5,200 nt of DNA from an uncultured Spirochaetaceae bacterium (lineage in GTDB: Bacteria; Spirochaetota; Spirochaetia; Sphaerochaetales; Sphaerochaetaceae). The notes under the pieces are model-generated. The model ran no database searches, was not told the origin of the DNA, and saw only the letters and a program-made list of their open reading frames with translations. The position numbers and the translations under genes were made by a program. The stretch covers positions 1 to 5,200 of the forward strand of contig CAMKPI010000114.1 in NCBI GenBank assembly GCA_946414625.1, given 5' to 3'. Shown one piece after another: positions 1 to 4,092 of the stretch (within the stretch, counting starts at the first letter, position 1; each line of letters opens with the position of its first letter).

Positions 1-127
1 GTTCTTTGCCATGTTTACTGTTTTCCCCAAAGAAGCCTTTGGAATAATCGTATTTGCTGGAAGTTATCAGCACATTCTGGCCTACACTGCGGAAATAGAC
101 CGAGTTCCCCTTATATGTCGTTCCCAT
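1..127 (-). CDS. N-terminal part of unknown, probably phage-type protein
   Basis: A 42-codon open frame begins at ATG 127-125 and runs off the left edge. It starts MGTTYKGNSVYFRSVGQNVL and continues with a Tyr/Ser/Lys-rich, glycine-containing stretch. The start is well supported: a strong AAAGGAGG site lies in the last codons of the upstream DUF4417 gene, and the ATG follows that gene's TAA after a single base, so the two are translationally coupled. No signal peptide or membrane segment is visible in this part. I do not recognise a named domain. The style of the N-terminus recalls small proteins I associate with phage and integrative-element modules, but that is an impression, not an identification. 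The gene is complete at its start and cut only by the window. Confidence 0.75.
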   Translation of the reverse strand, partial: MGTTYKGNSVYFRSVGQNVLITSSKYDYSKGFFGENSKHGKE

Positions 128-128
128 A

Positions 129-788
129 TTACGCGCCCTCCTTTAGGTGGGTGCGTTCAAACTGGCTTGCATAGCGGTGAAACTCTACTTGACCGGCATA
201 CTCTCCAAATATTTCATCCGGCATATACCCATGGACAAGCACAATTTTCGGCTGAATCACATCCAGCATGGCACCGAGACCGATTTTGAACATCCGGCGT
301 TCCTCTTTGGAAGTGATACAGCCGTGAGTGCTGACAGAGACCATAGCCCCGTGCGGGACTCCAAGAAAACAGTAATCAAAGCTACTTTCGTCGCTCCACC
401 GTACATTGGGTATGACCGGAATGCCGTTCTTCTGGAGATAGAAACCGACGGCCCTGTTCATGTAAGTATTGGCCTGCTGCAAACACGGGGACTGGCCGAT
501 CATCAATGTGCAGTCCGGTGTAATGACACCATCGTACAGCTTCAACAGGTCAATATACTGATCCGTAGCCGTCAGTACCCGCGAGAACTCCCTATCATGC
601 ATATAGAAGTGGACATACTGTCGCTTGTTGGGACACTTCCGCGCTTTGGTGAACGGAATCATATCCCGCGGGACTTGCACATTGTCGAGATCCATCAGCA
701 TCGGGATCCCCGGCGCACCTACTATCGTAGCGCCTTCTGTCAGTCGCTCTTGGAAACCGTCATCGAATATAGTTTTTCTGCGTCTCAT
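129..788 (-). CDS. DUF4417 family protein
   Basis: This encodes 219 residues with the features I associate with DUF4417, a family of unknown biochemical function found mainly in phages and mobile elements of Firmicutes. After a basic N-terminus (MRRRKTIFDD), the core has GIPML at about 28-32, DMIPFTKARK at 42-51, a DGVITPDCTLMIG segment at 86-98, NGIPVIPNVRW at 121-131, and SFDYCFLGVPHGAMVSVSTH at 136-155, followed by GCI. The C-terminal part (PKIVLVHGYMP, 180-190) looks like the last strand of an alpha/beta fold. It is soluble, with no signal peptide. ATG 788 has a GAGG site 7 bases upstream. A second, out-of-frame ATG at 822 has a better site and is listed separately. The stop is one base from the next gene. 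A role is not known; family assignment is fairly sure, function is not. Confidence 0.82.
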   Translation of the reverse strand: MRRRKTIFDDGFQERLTEGATIVGAPGIPMLMDLDNVQVPRDMIPFTKARKCPNKRQYVHFYMHDREFSRVLTATDQYIDLLKLYDGVITPDCTLMIGQSPCLQQANTYMNRAVGFYLQKNGIPVIPNVRWSDESSFDYCFLGVPHGAMVSVSTHGCITSKEERRMFKIGLGAMLDVIQPKIVLVHGYMPDEIFGEYAGQVEFHRYASQFERTHLKEGA

Positions 789-822
789 ATAGATACCTCG
801 TATAGTGATTGGAGTCGTACAT
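760..822 (-). other. Small overlapping ORF: leader peptide or displaced DUF4417 N-terminus
   Basis: ATG 822-820 is preceded by GGGAGG with 8 bases of spacing, a better site than that of the DUF4417 ATG. It opens a 20-codon frame, MYDSNHYTRYLYETQKNYIR, ending at TGA 762-760 inside the DUF4417 gene in another frame. Two readings fit. It may be a leader peptide whose translation delivers ribosomes to ATG 788. Or it may be the true N-terminus, separated by one extra A in the AAAAA run near 775-779: removing one A would join MYDSNHYTRYLYETQK directly to TIFDDGFQERL. I cannot choose between them. Confidence 0.3.
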
Positions 823-847
823 AATACAATCCTCCCATCCGCGCATA

Positions 848-888
848 AAACAGGGCAATACGCGCTTCATTAGTAAGATTTTGCCCTG
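848..888 (-). terminator. Weak minus-strand terminator or attenuator ahead of DUF4417
   Basis: CAGGGCAA (plus 851-858) and TTGCCCTG (881-888) form a perfect 8-bp inverted repeat with a 22-base loop. Read on the minus strand the hairpin is followed by TTTTAT, the layout of an intrinsic terminator. It lies about 30 bases upstream of the first good ribosome site for the DUF4417 operon, so it could end immA-side transcription or attenuate entry into DUF4417. The long loop and short T-run make it a weak candidate. Confidence 0.35.
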
Positions 889-921
889 AGTCCTGCACTC
901 CATGGTATCTAATATCGAGTT

Positions 922-1054
922 GTCCTATCACGAATAGAGATACCCGGAGCGTGTTGCAAGGAATTTGTCAATACCCGATTTACAAAAATATTGACTTTCT
1001 CTCCGAATATCACTATACTGATACCGTCCTATCACGAATAAGGATATTCGGAGA
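922..1054. repeat. Pair of 29-bp direct repeats with nested dyads
   Basis: Copies lie at 922-950 and 1026-1054, 104 bases apart, matching at 24 of 29 positions, with the first 15 bases (GTCCTATCACGAATA) identical. The core is an imperfect palindrome (CCTATCACGAATAAGG). Between the copies are a 7-bp inverted repeat GTCAATA/TATTGAC (967-973 and 989-995), a TATCA/TGATA dyad over the -10 box (1008-1023), and a perfect 12-bp inverted repeat TCTCCGAATATC/GATATTCGGAGA (1000-1011 and 1043-1054). The density of symmetric elements around a promoter suggests binding sites for a regulator; which one is unknown. Confidence 0.6.
991..1019 (+). promoter_or_regulatory. Sigma-A promoter for putative small RNA
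   Basis: TTGACT (991-996) and TATACT (1014-1019) are separated by exactly 17 bases, each matching consensus at 5 of 6 positions. Initiation would be expected near 1026. The -10 box lies inside the TATCA/TGATA dyad and the -35 box overlaps the arm of a 7-bp inverted repeat, so repression by a bound protein is plausible. No plus-strand gene follows; an intrinsic terminator lies about 75 bases downstream. Confidence 0.6.
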
Positions 1055-1101
1055 AACGGCGCTGTTGTGATTGCTGGTAACAGTCACAGCGGCGCTTTTT
1101 C
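1026..1101 (+). ncRNA. Putative small RNA, about 75 nt
   Basis: The unit is defined by a good promoter at 991-1019 and an intrinsic terminator at 1059-1100 on the same strand, with no plausible coding frame between them. The predicted transcript begins with the second copy of the 29-bp repeat and ends in a 15-bp hairpin plus U-run. It is antisense to the end of the 11-residue ORF after immA (1084-1119) and, with readthrough, to immA. It does not resemble a known RNA family that I can name. It could be an antisense or base-pairing regulator in an element-control region, or a terminated leader left from a lost gene. Expression is not shown. Confidence 0.42.
1059..1100 (+). terminator. Intrinsic terminator of the putative small RNA
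   Basis: Bases 1059-1073 pair with 1081-1095 as a 15-bp stem (12 Watson-Crick and 3 G-U pairs) closing the 7-base loop CTGGTAA, followed directly by TTTTT and CTTGTT. On the minus strand the same hairpin is followed only by GTTTCTCC, so it is a poor terminator in that direction. Confidence 0.72.
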
Positions 1102-1119
1102 TTGTTCACGCACAAACAT
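1084..1119 (-). CDS. Possible 11-residue peptide or gene remnant after immA
   Basis: ATG 1119-1117 has an excellent AAAGGAGG site (1127-1134), with 7 bases between GGAGG and ATG, starting only a few bases after the immA stop. It encodes MFVREQEKAPL and then TGA. The ribosome site is stronger than that of immA, so this is either a real tiny third gene of the operon or the start of a lost longer gene. Its last codons lie in the stem of the plus-strand terminator, so an RNA made from 1026 would pair with its message. Confidence 0.3.
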   Translation of the reverse strand: MFVREQEKAPL

Positions 1120-1139
1120 ACGCATTCCTCCTTTCATAT

Positions 1140-1688
1140 TCATGCCACATCGAACAGGCGAAGCAGCCTGACTTCATATTCCGTATAGTCCTTGCCGCCA
1201 AAGGCCAGCCACTTCTGGTAATACTCCATAGCGTAACAGGCAGCCTCAAAGCTGATGTTGAACACATCGGCAATTTCCTCCGGCAATTCTGGTTTGATCC
1301 GATGGATTAGGGGCGGTGGAGCAGCCGCATATTTTGCGAAAAAATTTGCCTCGGCTTCTTCTTCATCGGATTCGCCTTGATGATCCAACACGCAGTGACC
1401 AATTTCGTGAAGGATGGTCATATTCGTGCGCTCATAAGAAATGCCCTCGTCGTCATTGTAGTAGATAAGGTCGTTGCCAGATGGATCCTCCATGTAGAAG
1501 CCATCTGTGCTGACCTTCACTGCGGCTGACCGTTGCTTTTCTGTCAGAGCTGAGTAAGGGATGATGGATATTCCCATCTTATATGCCAGCTCGAAGCCAC
1601 TGATGGGAATACATTGAACGTCATAGCGTTCAAAGAGGGCGACGACCTCCACTTTGATAAACTCATACTGTTCGTCGGACAATCTCAT
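1140..1688 (-). CDS. ImmA/IrrE-family zinc metallopeptidase
   Basis: The product is a 182-residue soluble protein of the ImmA/IrrE (COG2856) type. The zinc site is clear: HEIGH at 94-98 gives H94, E95 and H98, and E113 in EANFFA (113-118) is the likely third ligand, followed by the family's usual small-residue run AAAP. Members in ICEs and phages, such as ImmA of ICEBs1, cut the cognate XRE repressor to release the element. Here the gene follows the XRE gene by 6 bases, with a GGGAGG site in the end of that gene, which fits an ImmR/ImmA pair. The spacing from GGAGG to ATG is 11 bases, rather long, so translation may depend on coupling. Length and motifs are normal for the family. That the XRE neighbour is its substrate is inferred from context. 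Confidence 0.9.
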   Translation of the reverse strand: MRLSDEQYEFIKVEVVALFERYDVQCIPISGFELAYKMGISIIPYSALTEKQRSAAVKVSTDGFYMEDPSGNDLIYYNDDEGISYERTNMTILHEIGHCVLDHQGESDEEEAEANFFAKYAAAPPPLIHRIKPELPEEIADVFNISFEAACYAMEYYQKWLAFGGKDYTEYEVRLLRLFDVA

Positions 1689-1694
1689 GCGGTA

Positions 1695-2027
1695 TCAGCC
1701 CTCCCGGTCACCGAGCAGAATGCTCAAAATCTCTCTTTTCTCGGCGGTAGTCATCTGGTCCACATTGCGGGCAATCAACCTTTTGGCGTAGCCGATTTCA
1801 TCAACGTAGCTCTGGGGAACACCTTCCATCAAATATTCCGATGTAGTGCCGAGGGCCATTGCGATTCGGGCAAGAACAGAGGAACGAGGGGTGCGGTCCC
1901 CTTTGATATAGTGGGACATAGCTGCTTCGGTAACCTTGGCTTGTTCTGCCAACTCCTTTTGCGTCATGTGTCGGACTTTGAGCATTTCTTCCAACCTTAT
2001 GCTGAAATCGTTCCTTTCTTTGCTCAT
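1695..2027 (-). CDS. XRE-family helix-turn-helix repressor (ImmR-like)
   Basis: The 110-residue product has a cro/CI-type helix-turn-helix at about 10-66. Helix 2 is MTQKELAEQAKV (21-32), the recognition helix is TEAAMSHYIKG (33-43), followed by RTPRSSVLARIAMALGTTSEYLMEG, the usual end of the domain. The C-terminal 40 residues are a short charged tail that probably serves oligomerisation or contains the protease-cut region. Start ATG 2027 has a GGAGG site 6 bases upstream. The immediate promoter has consensus boxes and two palindromes, so self-repression is likely. Its position before an ImmA gene argues for control of the surrounding mobile element, though a free-standing stress-control pair cannot be excluded. 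Confidence 0.88.
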   Translation of the reverse strand: MSKERNDFSIRLEEMLKVRHMTQKELAEQAKVTEAAMSHYIKGDRTPRSSVLARIAMALGTTSEYLMEGVPQSYVDEIGYAKRLIARNVDQMTTAEKREILSILLGDREG

Positions 2028-2038
2028 GGGAATCCTCC

Positions 2039-2077
2039 TTTCAGATTTTTCTGAAATTATAACAATTAATTATTGTT
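2039..2077. promoter_or_regulatory. Two candidate operators over the XRE promoter
   Basis: One perfect dyad, TTTCAGA and TCTGAAA separated by four T bases, covers 2039-2056 at the transcription start and abuts the -10 box. A second, AACAAT/ATTGTT around a 5-base centre, covers 2061-2077 in the promoter spacer. Their positions suit steric repression by the XRE protein; the two sequences differ, so only one may be its site. Confidence 0.5.
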
Positions 2078-2084
2078 TTGTCAA
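2056..2084 (-). promoter_or_regulatory. Consensus promoter of the XRE/immA operon
   Basis: On the minus strand, TTGACA (2084-2079) and TATAAT (2061-2056) are perfect consensus boxes with a 17-base spacer, 29 bases before the ATG. Transcription would begin near 2049. The region upstream (2085-2193) shows no convincing gene or divergent promoter. Confidence 0.9.
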
Positions 2085-2193
2085 GTGTTTGGATGCAAAT
2101 AATGTGGTGTATAGGGCAGCAACACACAACATACAGTTTTTCTAATACATACTGTTAATTATAGTCCAAAATTGAAGAATTATCCCGATGATA

Positions 2194-2226
2194 TAAAAAG
2201 GCCATGCCCGCAATAGACATGGCCTC
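2194..2226 (-). terminator. Minus-strand intrinsic terminator
   Basis: GGCCATG (2200-2206) and CATGGCC (2218-2224) form a perfect 7-bp stem, 8 bp with one extra A-T pair, around an 11-base loop. On the minus strand it is followed by TTTTTATAT. It would end transcription coming from dtxR or the broken gene and insulate the XRE promoter. Confidence 0.75.
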
Positions 2227-2274
2227 CGCTGACTCTTATGCAGGATCAGCGATAGATTGTGCCGGGGCGTGAAA

Positions 2275-2410
2275 TTACTTGTCTGTAGCCCGGAACAGGG
2301 ACTCTTCCGCCGTGGTCATATCGAAGTACATCACGCGGTTTTCGGGATCGTACTCACCCGTCACTTCGGAAATTCCAAATGTTTGATGGGGTCTTTCAGC
2401 CGCTCCCGAA
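2275..2410 (-). pseudogene. Frame-broken C-terminal remnant of an unknown gene
   Basis: The last 29 codons, from GTG 2364 to TAA 2277-2275, read VTGEYDPENRVMYFD followed by MTTAEESLFRATDK, which is protein-like and ends about 50 bases before a terminator. Directly upstream, another minus-strand frame reads ERLKDPIKHLEFPK and stops at TGA 2363-2361, exactly where the first begins. A one-base shift would join the two into one product. The upstream half runs into the 20-bp inverted repeat and has no start. I do not recognise the protein. It fits the tail of a mobile-element gene cut off at an insertion or deletion junction; a purely non-coding explanation is possible. Confidence 0.4.
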
Positions 2411-2430
2411 GGGAGCGGCTGAAAGACCCC
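2388..2430. repeat. Perfect 20-bp inverted repeat with 3-base loop
   Basis: Bases 2388-2407 are exactly complementary to 2411-2430 with GAA between them. As minus-strand RNA the tip is C(UUCG)G, an unusually stable tetraloop, which suggests the hairpin acts in RNA read from the dtxR side. There is no T-run after it on either strand, so it is not an ordinary terminator. It could stabilise the 3' end of the dtxR message or be a mobile hairpin repeat at the element border. Confidence 0.85.
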
Positions 2431-2437
2431 TTGTATG

Positions 2438-2473
2438 AAATGAGAACCGCGCCGTTCGGCGCGGTTCTCATTT
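2438..2473. terminator. 16-bp hairpin overlapping the dtxR stop codon
   Basis: Bases 2438-2453 are perfectly complementary to 2458-2473 with the loop GTTC. The dtxR stop TGA (2470-2468) lies inside the stem. On the minus strand the stem is followed by CATACAAG, so the T-rich part is only the TCATTT end of the stem. It is probably the 3' terminator or processing hairpin of dtxR, 7 bases from the longer hairpin at 2388-2430. Confidence 0.55.
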
Positions 2474-2842
2474 TGCTTCCAGCTTTTCGGTGAATTTTAC
2501 AATTGCGTTGAATGTCGATTCTGACAGGTCGTGCTCGATCTTGCAGGCGTCGTCCCGGGCGGTGGCAGGATCCACTCCCAGCTCGGTGAAGAGCCGGGTC
2601 AGCACCTTGTGTCTGTTGTAGATTTTCTGTGCAATGGCCATGCCCGAATCTGTCAGTTCTATGTTCCGGTTGGCGTTCATGGTGATGTATCCGTCGTCGC
2701 GGAGTTTCTTGGTGATGTAGCTGACCGATGGCTTTGTGACGGATAGCTCCTCTGCCACGTCCTTGGATCTGATGTAGCCGTTCTTTTCCTTGGCCATCAG
2801 CATCGCCTCGAGGTAGTCTTCAATCGCCATGTGTGTCTTCAT
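2468..2842 (-). CDS. DtxR/MntR-family metal-dependent repressor
   Basis: From ATG 2842 the protein has 124 residues. A winged helix covers about 5-66 (SKDVAEELSVTKPSVSYITK is the helix-turn-helix, GYITMNANRNIELTDSG the wing), followed by a helical dimerisation domain; no C-terminal SH3-like or FeoA domain is present. Compared with Bacillus MntR, metal ligands D9 and E12 (in EDYLE), H78 (NRHKV), E103 and H104 (KIEHDLS) are kept. The residue matching MntR E99 is C100 (DDACKIEH), as at DtxR C102. The site therefore mixes manganese-type and iron-type positions. An in-frame TTG at 2878 would add 12 basic residues; ATG 2842 is preferred because family N-termini begin close to the EDYLE helix. It probably represses metal-uptake genes elsewhere, as none are adjacent. 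Confidence 0.88.
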   Translation of the reverse strand: MKTHMAIEDYLEAMLMAKEKNGYIRSKDVAEELSVTKPSVSYITKKLRDDGYITMNANRNIELTDSGMAIAQKIYNRHKVLTRLFTELGVDPATARDDACKIEHDLSESTFNAIVKFTEKLEAK

Positions 2843-2843
2843 A

Positions 2844-2878
2844 GTTAAAATGCTACCCTGTTTTTTAACTTTCCGCAA
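2844..2878 (-). promoter_or_regulatory. Candidate dtxR promoter and operator
   Basis: A perfect 7-bp inverted repeat, GTTAAAA/TTTTAAC with a 12-base spacer (2844-2850 and 2863-2869), ends just before ATG 2842. Over it lie possible boxes TTGCGG (2878-2873) and TAGCAT (2855-2850) with 17 bases between them, each only 4 of 6 to consensus. A start near the ATG would make an almost leaderless message, which agrees with the poor ribosome site. Self-regulation by the DtxR protein is a reasonable inference. Confidence 0.35.
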
Positions 2879-2930
2879 CAGAAAATTTAGCGGAGGGCTG
2901 CGTCTGGCGCGGGCGAATGAGGTGTGGTGA

Positions 2931-3290
2931 CGGGTCGCGTCCGGCAGAGCGTGCGGGAAGTGAAGTAGCGGAAAGCGTCAGAGAGGGTTGAGGCGCTGAT
3001 AGGTGGGGCGTTCTGGACTTCGCGTAAGGGAAGTGTATCAGCGGGTCGCGTCCGGAAGAGCGCAGAGGGCGTGCAAAAGCGTGGCAGAGTTGTAAGCAGC
3101 CGGCAGGGGTGTTCTGATAGATGTTGCGCTCTGGTCGCGAGTAAAGGTAGAGCAGCAGCGGGTCGCGTTCGGGAGAGTGCAGAGGGCGTGCAAAAGCGTG
3201 GAAGAGTTGTAAGCGACCGGCAGGGGTGATGTGCTGATAAATGGTGAGCTCTGGGTGCGCGTGAAGTCAGAGCAGCGGCGGGTCGCGCTC
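2931..3290. repeat. Degenerate tandem repeat array, 111-120 bp units
   Basis: This array fills most of the 515-base gap between dtxR and queH. CGGGTCGCG recurs at 2931, 3042, 3159 and 3279, giving periods of 111, 117 and 120. The second and third units share a 50-base core (3062-3111 and 3179-3228) with 47 identities; the first unit is more diverged and the fourth is truncated. The plus strand is strongly G-rich (27 G against 10 C in 2941-3000). A minus-strand frame stays open from 3339 to 2887 with 37-40 residue repeats (RTRPAAALP, TLPRFCTPSAL) but lacks an ATG or ribosome site. I treat it as non-coding. No clear queH promoter was found here; a TATAAA at 3304-3309 has no matching -35 box. 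Confidence 0.75.
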
Positions 3291-3336
3291 GAGATGGCGC
3301 GATTATAAAAATGAAAAAACGTGCTCCGTGCTCCGG

Positions 3337-3349
3337 CAACCGACGGTTG
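3337..3349. promoter_or_regulatory. 13-bp palindrome upstream of queH
   Basis: CAACCG, one central A, and CGGTTG form a perfect dyad 45 bases before the queH ATG. It is suited to a dimeric DNA-binding protein rather than to an RNA stem, since the loop would be one base. Its significance is uncertain. Confidence 0.3.
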
Positions 3350-3393
3350 TAAAATCGCCTTCATGGTGGTACCCTGTTCCGGGAGGCGTTCGG

Positions 3394-4092
3394 ATGAAGA
3401 TTCTGCTTCATTGCTGCTGTGGTCCATGCTCAACCGCTTCGATTTCCAGGCTTTTGGAAGAAGGCTGGGAGCCCGTTCTGTTTTATGGCAACAGCAACAT
3501 ATATCCCGCTTCGGAGAACGAATTGCGGCGACTTAACCTAGAGAAGGTGGCGCGGTTTTTCGGTCTTGAAATTGTGAGGGCGCCTTATAACCACGAGGCA
3601 TGGCTCCTGAGCGTCAAGGGGCTTGAAGCGGAGAAGGAGCATGGAAGGCGTTGCGTGAAATGCTTTGAATACAACCTTCGCGAGGCAGAGGCGGCAAGCA
3701 GGGCTCTCGGGATAAATCATTTCACCACGTCTCTCACGGTGAGTCGATACAAAAAATCGAGCATAATATTTGAGGTGGGCAGGGCAATTCCTGGGTTCGA
3801 GGAGATTGATTTCAAGAAGAAGGACGGCTTTGCGAAAAGCGTCAGGATGAGACGCTCTCTTGATTTGTACCGTCAGAGCTACTGCGGGTGCGAGTTTTCC
3901 CTCCGCGATAGCGCAAATAGGGACGACGGAAATGCTTTTCCCGGATCGCAGGTGAGGGCAGAGAGCGAATCTCTTGCGTCAGATACAGGCGCGGGAACCC
4001 GGGGTGCCCGTTTAGCGGGCGAAAAAGAAGGCGAATCCGCCATGGCAGAGACAGGCGCGGGAACCCGGGATACTTGTTTAGCGCGCGAATAG
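3394..4092 (+). CDS. queH: Epoxyqueuosine reductase QueH with repeat tail
   Basis: QueH carries out the last step of queuosine synthesis, reducing epoxyqueuosine to queuosine at position 34 of tRNA-Asp, -Asn, -His and -Tyr. It is an iron-sulfur enzyme unrelated to QueG. The diagnostic cysteines are present: MKILLHCCCGPC (C7, C8, C9, C12), RCVKC (C87, C90) and YCGC (C164, C166). Other typical stretches are FYGNSNIYP (30-38), FTTSLTVSRYKKS (110-122) and DFKKKDGFAKS (139-149). ATG 3394 is chosen because GGGAGG lies 7 bases upstream and the CCCG motif begins at residue 7, as in the family. The catalytic core ends near residue 172. Residues 197-218 and 219-232 are one and a part of a 22-residue repeat encoded by the 66-bp DNA array, an unusual tail; the enzyme itself looks intact. 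Confidence 0.93.
   Translation: MKILLHCCCGPCSTASISRLLEEGWEPVLFYGNSNIYPASENELRRLNLEKVARFFGLEIVRAPYNHEAWLLSVKGLEAEKEHGRRCVKCFEYNLREAEAASRALGINHFTTSLTVSRYKKSSIIFEVGRAIPGFEEIDFKKKDGFAKSVRMRRSLDLYRQSYCGCEFSLRDSANRDDGNAFPGSQVRAESESLASDTGAGTRGARLAGEKEGESAMAETGAGTRDTCLARE

Noticed and set aside
147..824. 225-codon plus-strand frame opposite DUF4417
   Set aside because: It is the antisense shadow of the DUF4417 gene; it has no ribosome site, while the minus-strand product matches a known family.
967..971. TTGACA on the minus strand (971-966) as a promoter for DUF4417
   Set aside because: No -10 box lies at 16-19 bases; the nearest TATCTC is 23 bases away.
922..1054. Direct repeats as a CRISPR array or attachment site
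   Set aside because: There are only two diverged copies with a 104-base interval, no further units and no adjacent integrase or cas gene in the window.
1614..2054. Plus-strand frame opposite the XRE gene
   Set aside because: The minus strand encodes clear XRE and ImmA domains with proper signals; this frame has none.
2887..3339. 150-codon minus-strand frame as a real gene
   Set aside because: It begins only with a TTG, lacks a ribosome site, is very rich in Pro/Arg/Ser/Thr from a G-rich repeat on the other strand, and another frame overlaps it. It is kept only as a finding about the repeat.
3361..3393. GGTGGTACC before queH, similar to part of the T-box motif
   Set aside because: Only nine bases match, there is no following terminator, no specifier stem upstream, and queH is not an aminoacylation or amino-acid gene.
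3290..3393. Possible preQ1 riboswitch upstream of queH
   Set aside because: I looked for the short stem-loop plus A-rich tail of the preQ1 aptamers and found no matching loop or tail sequence.
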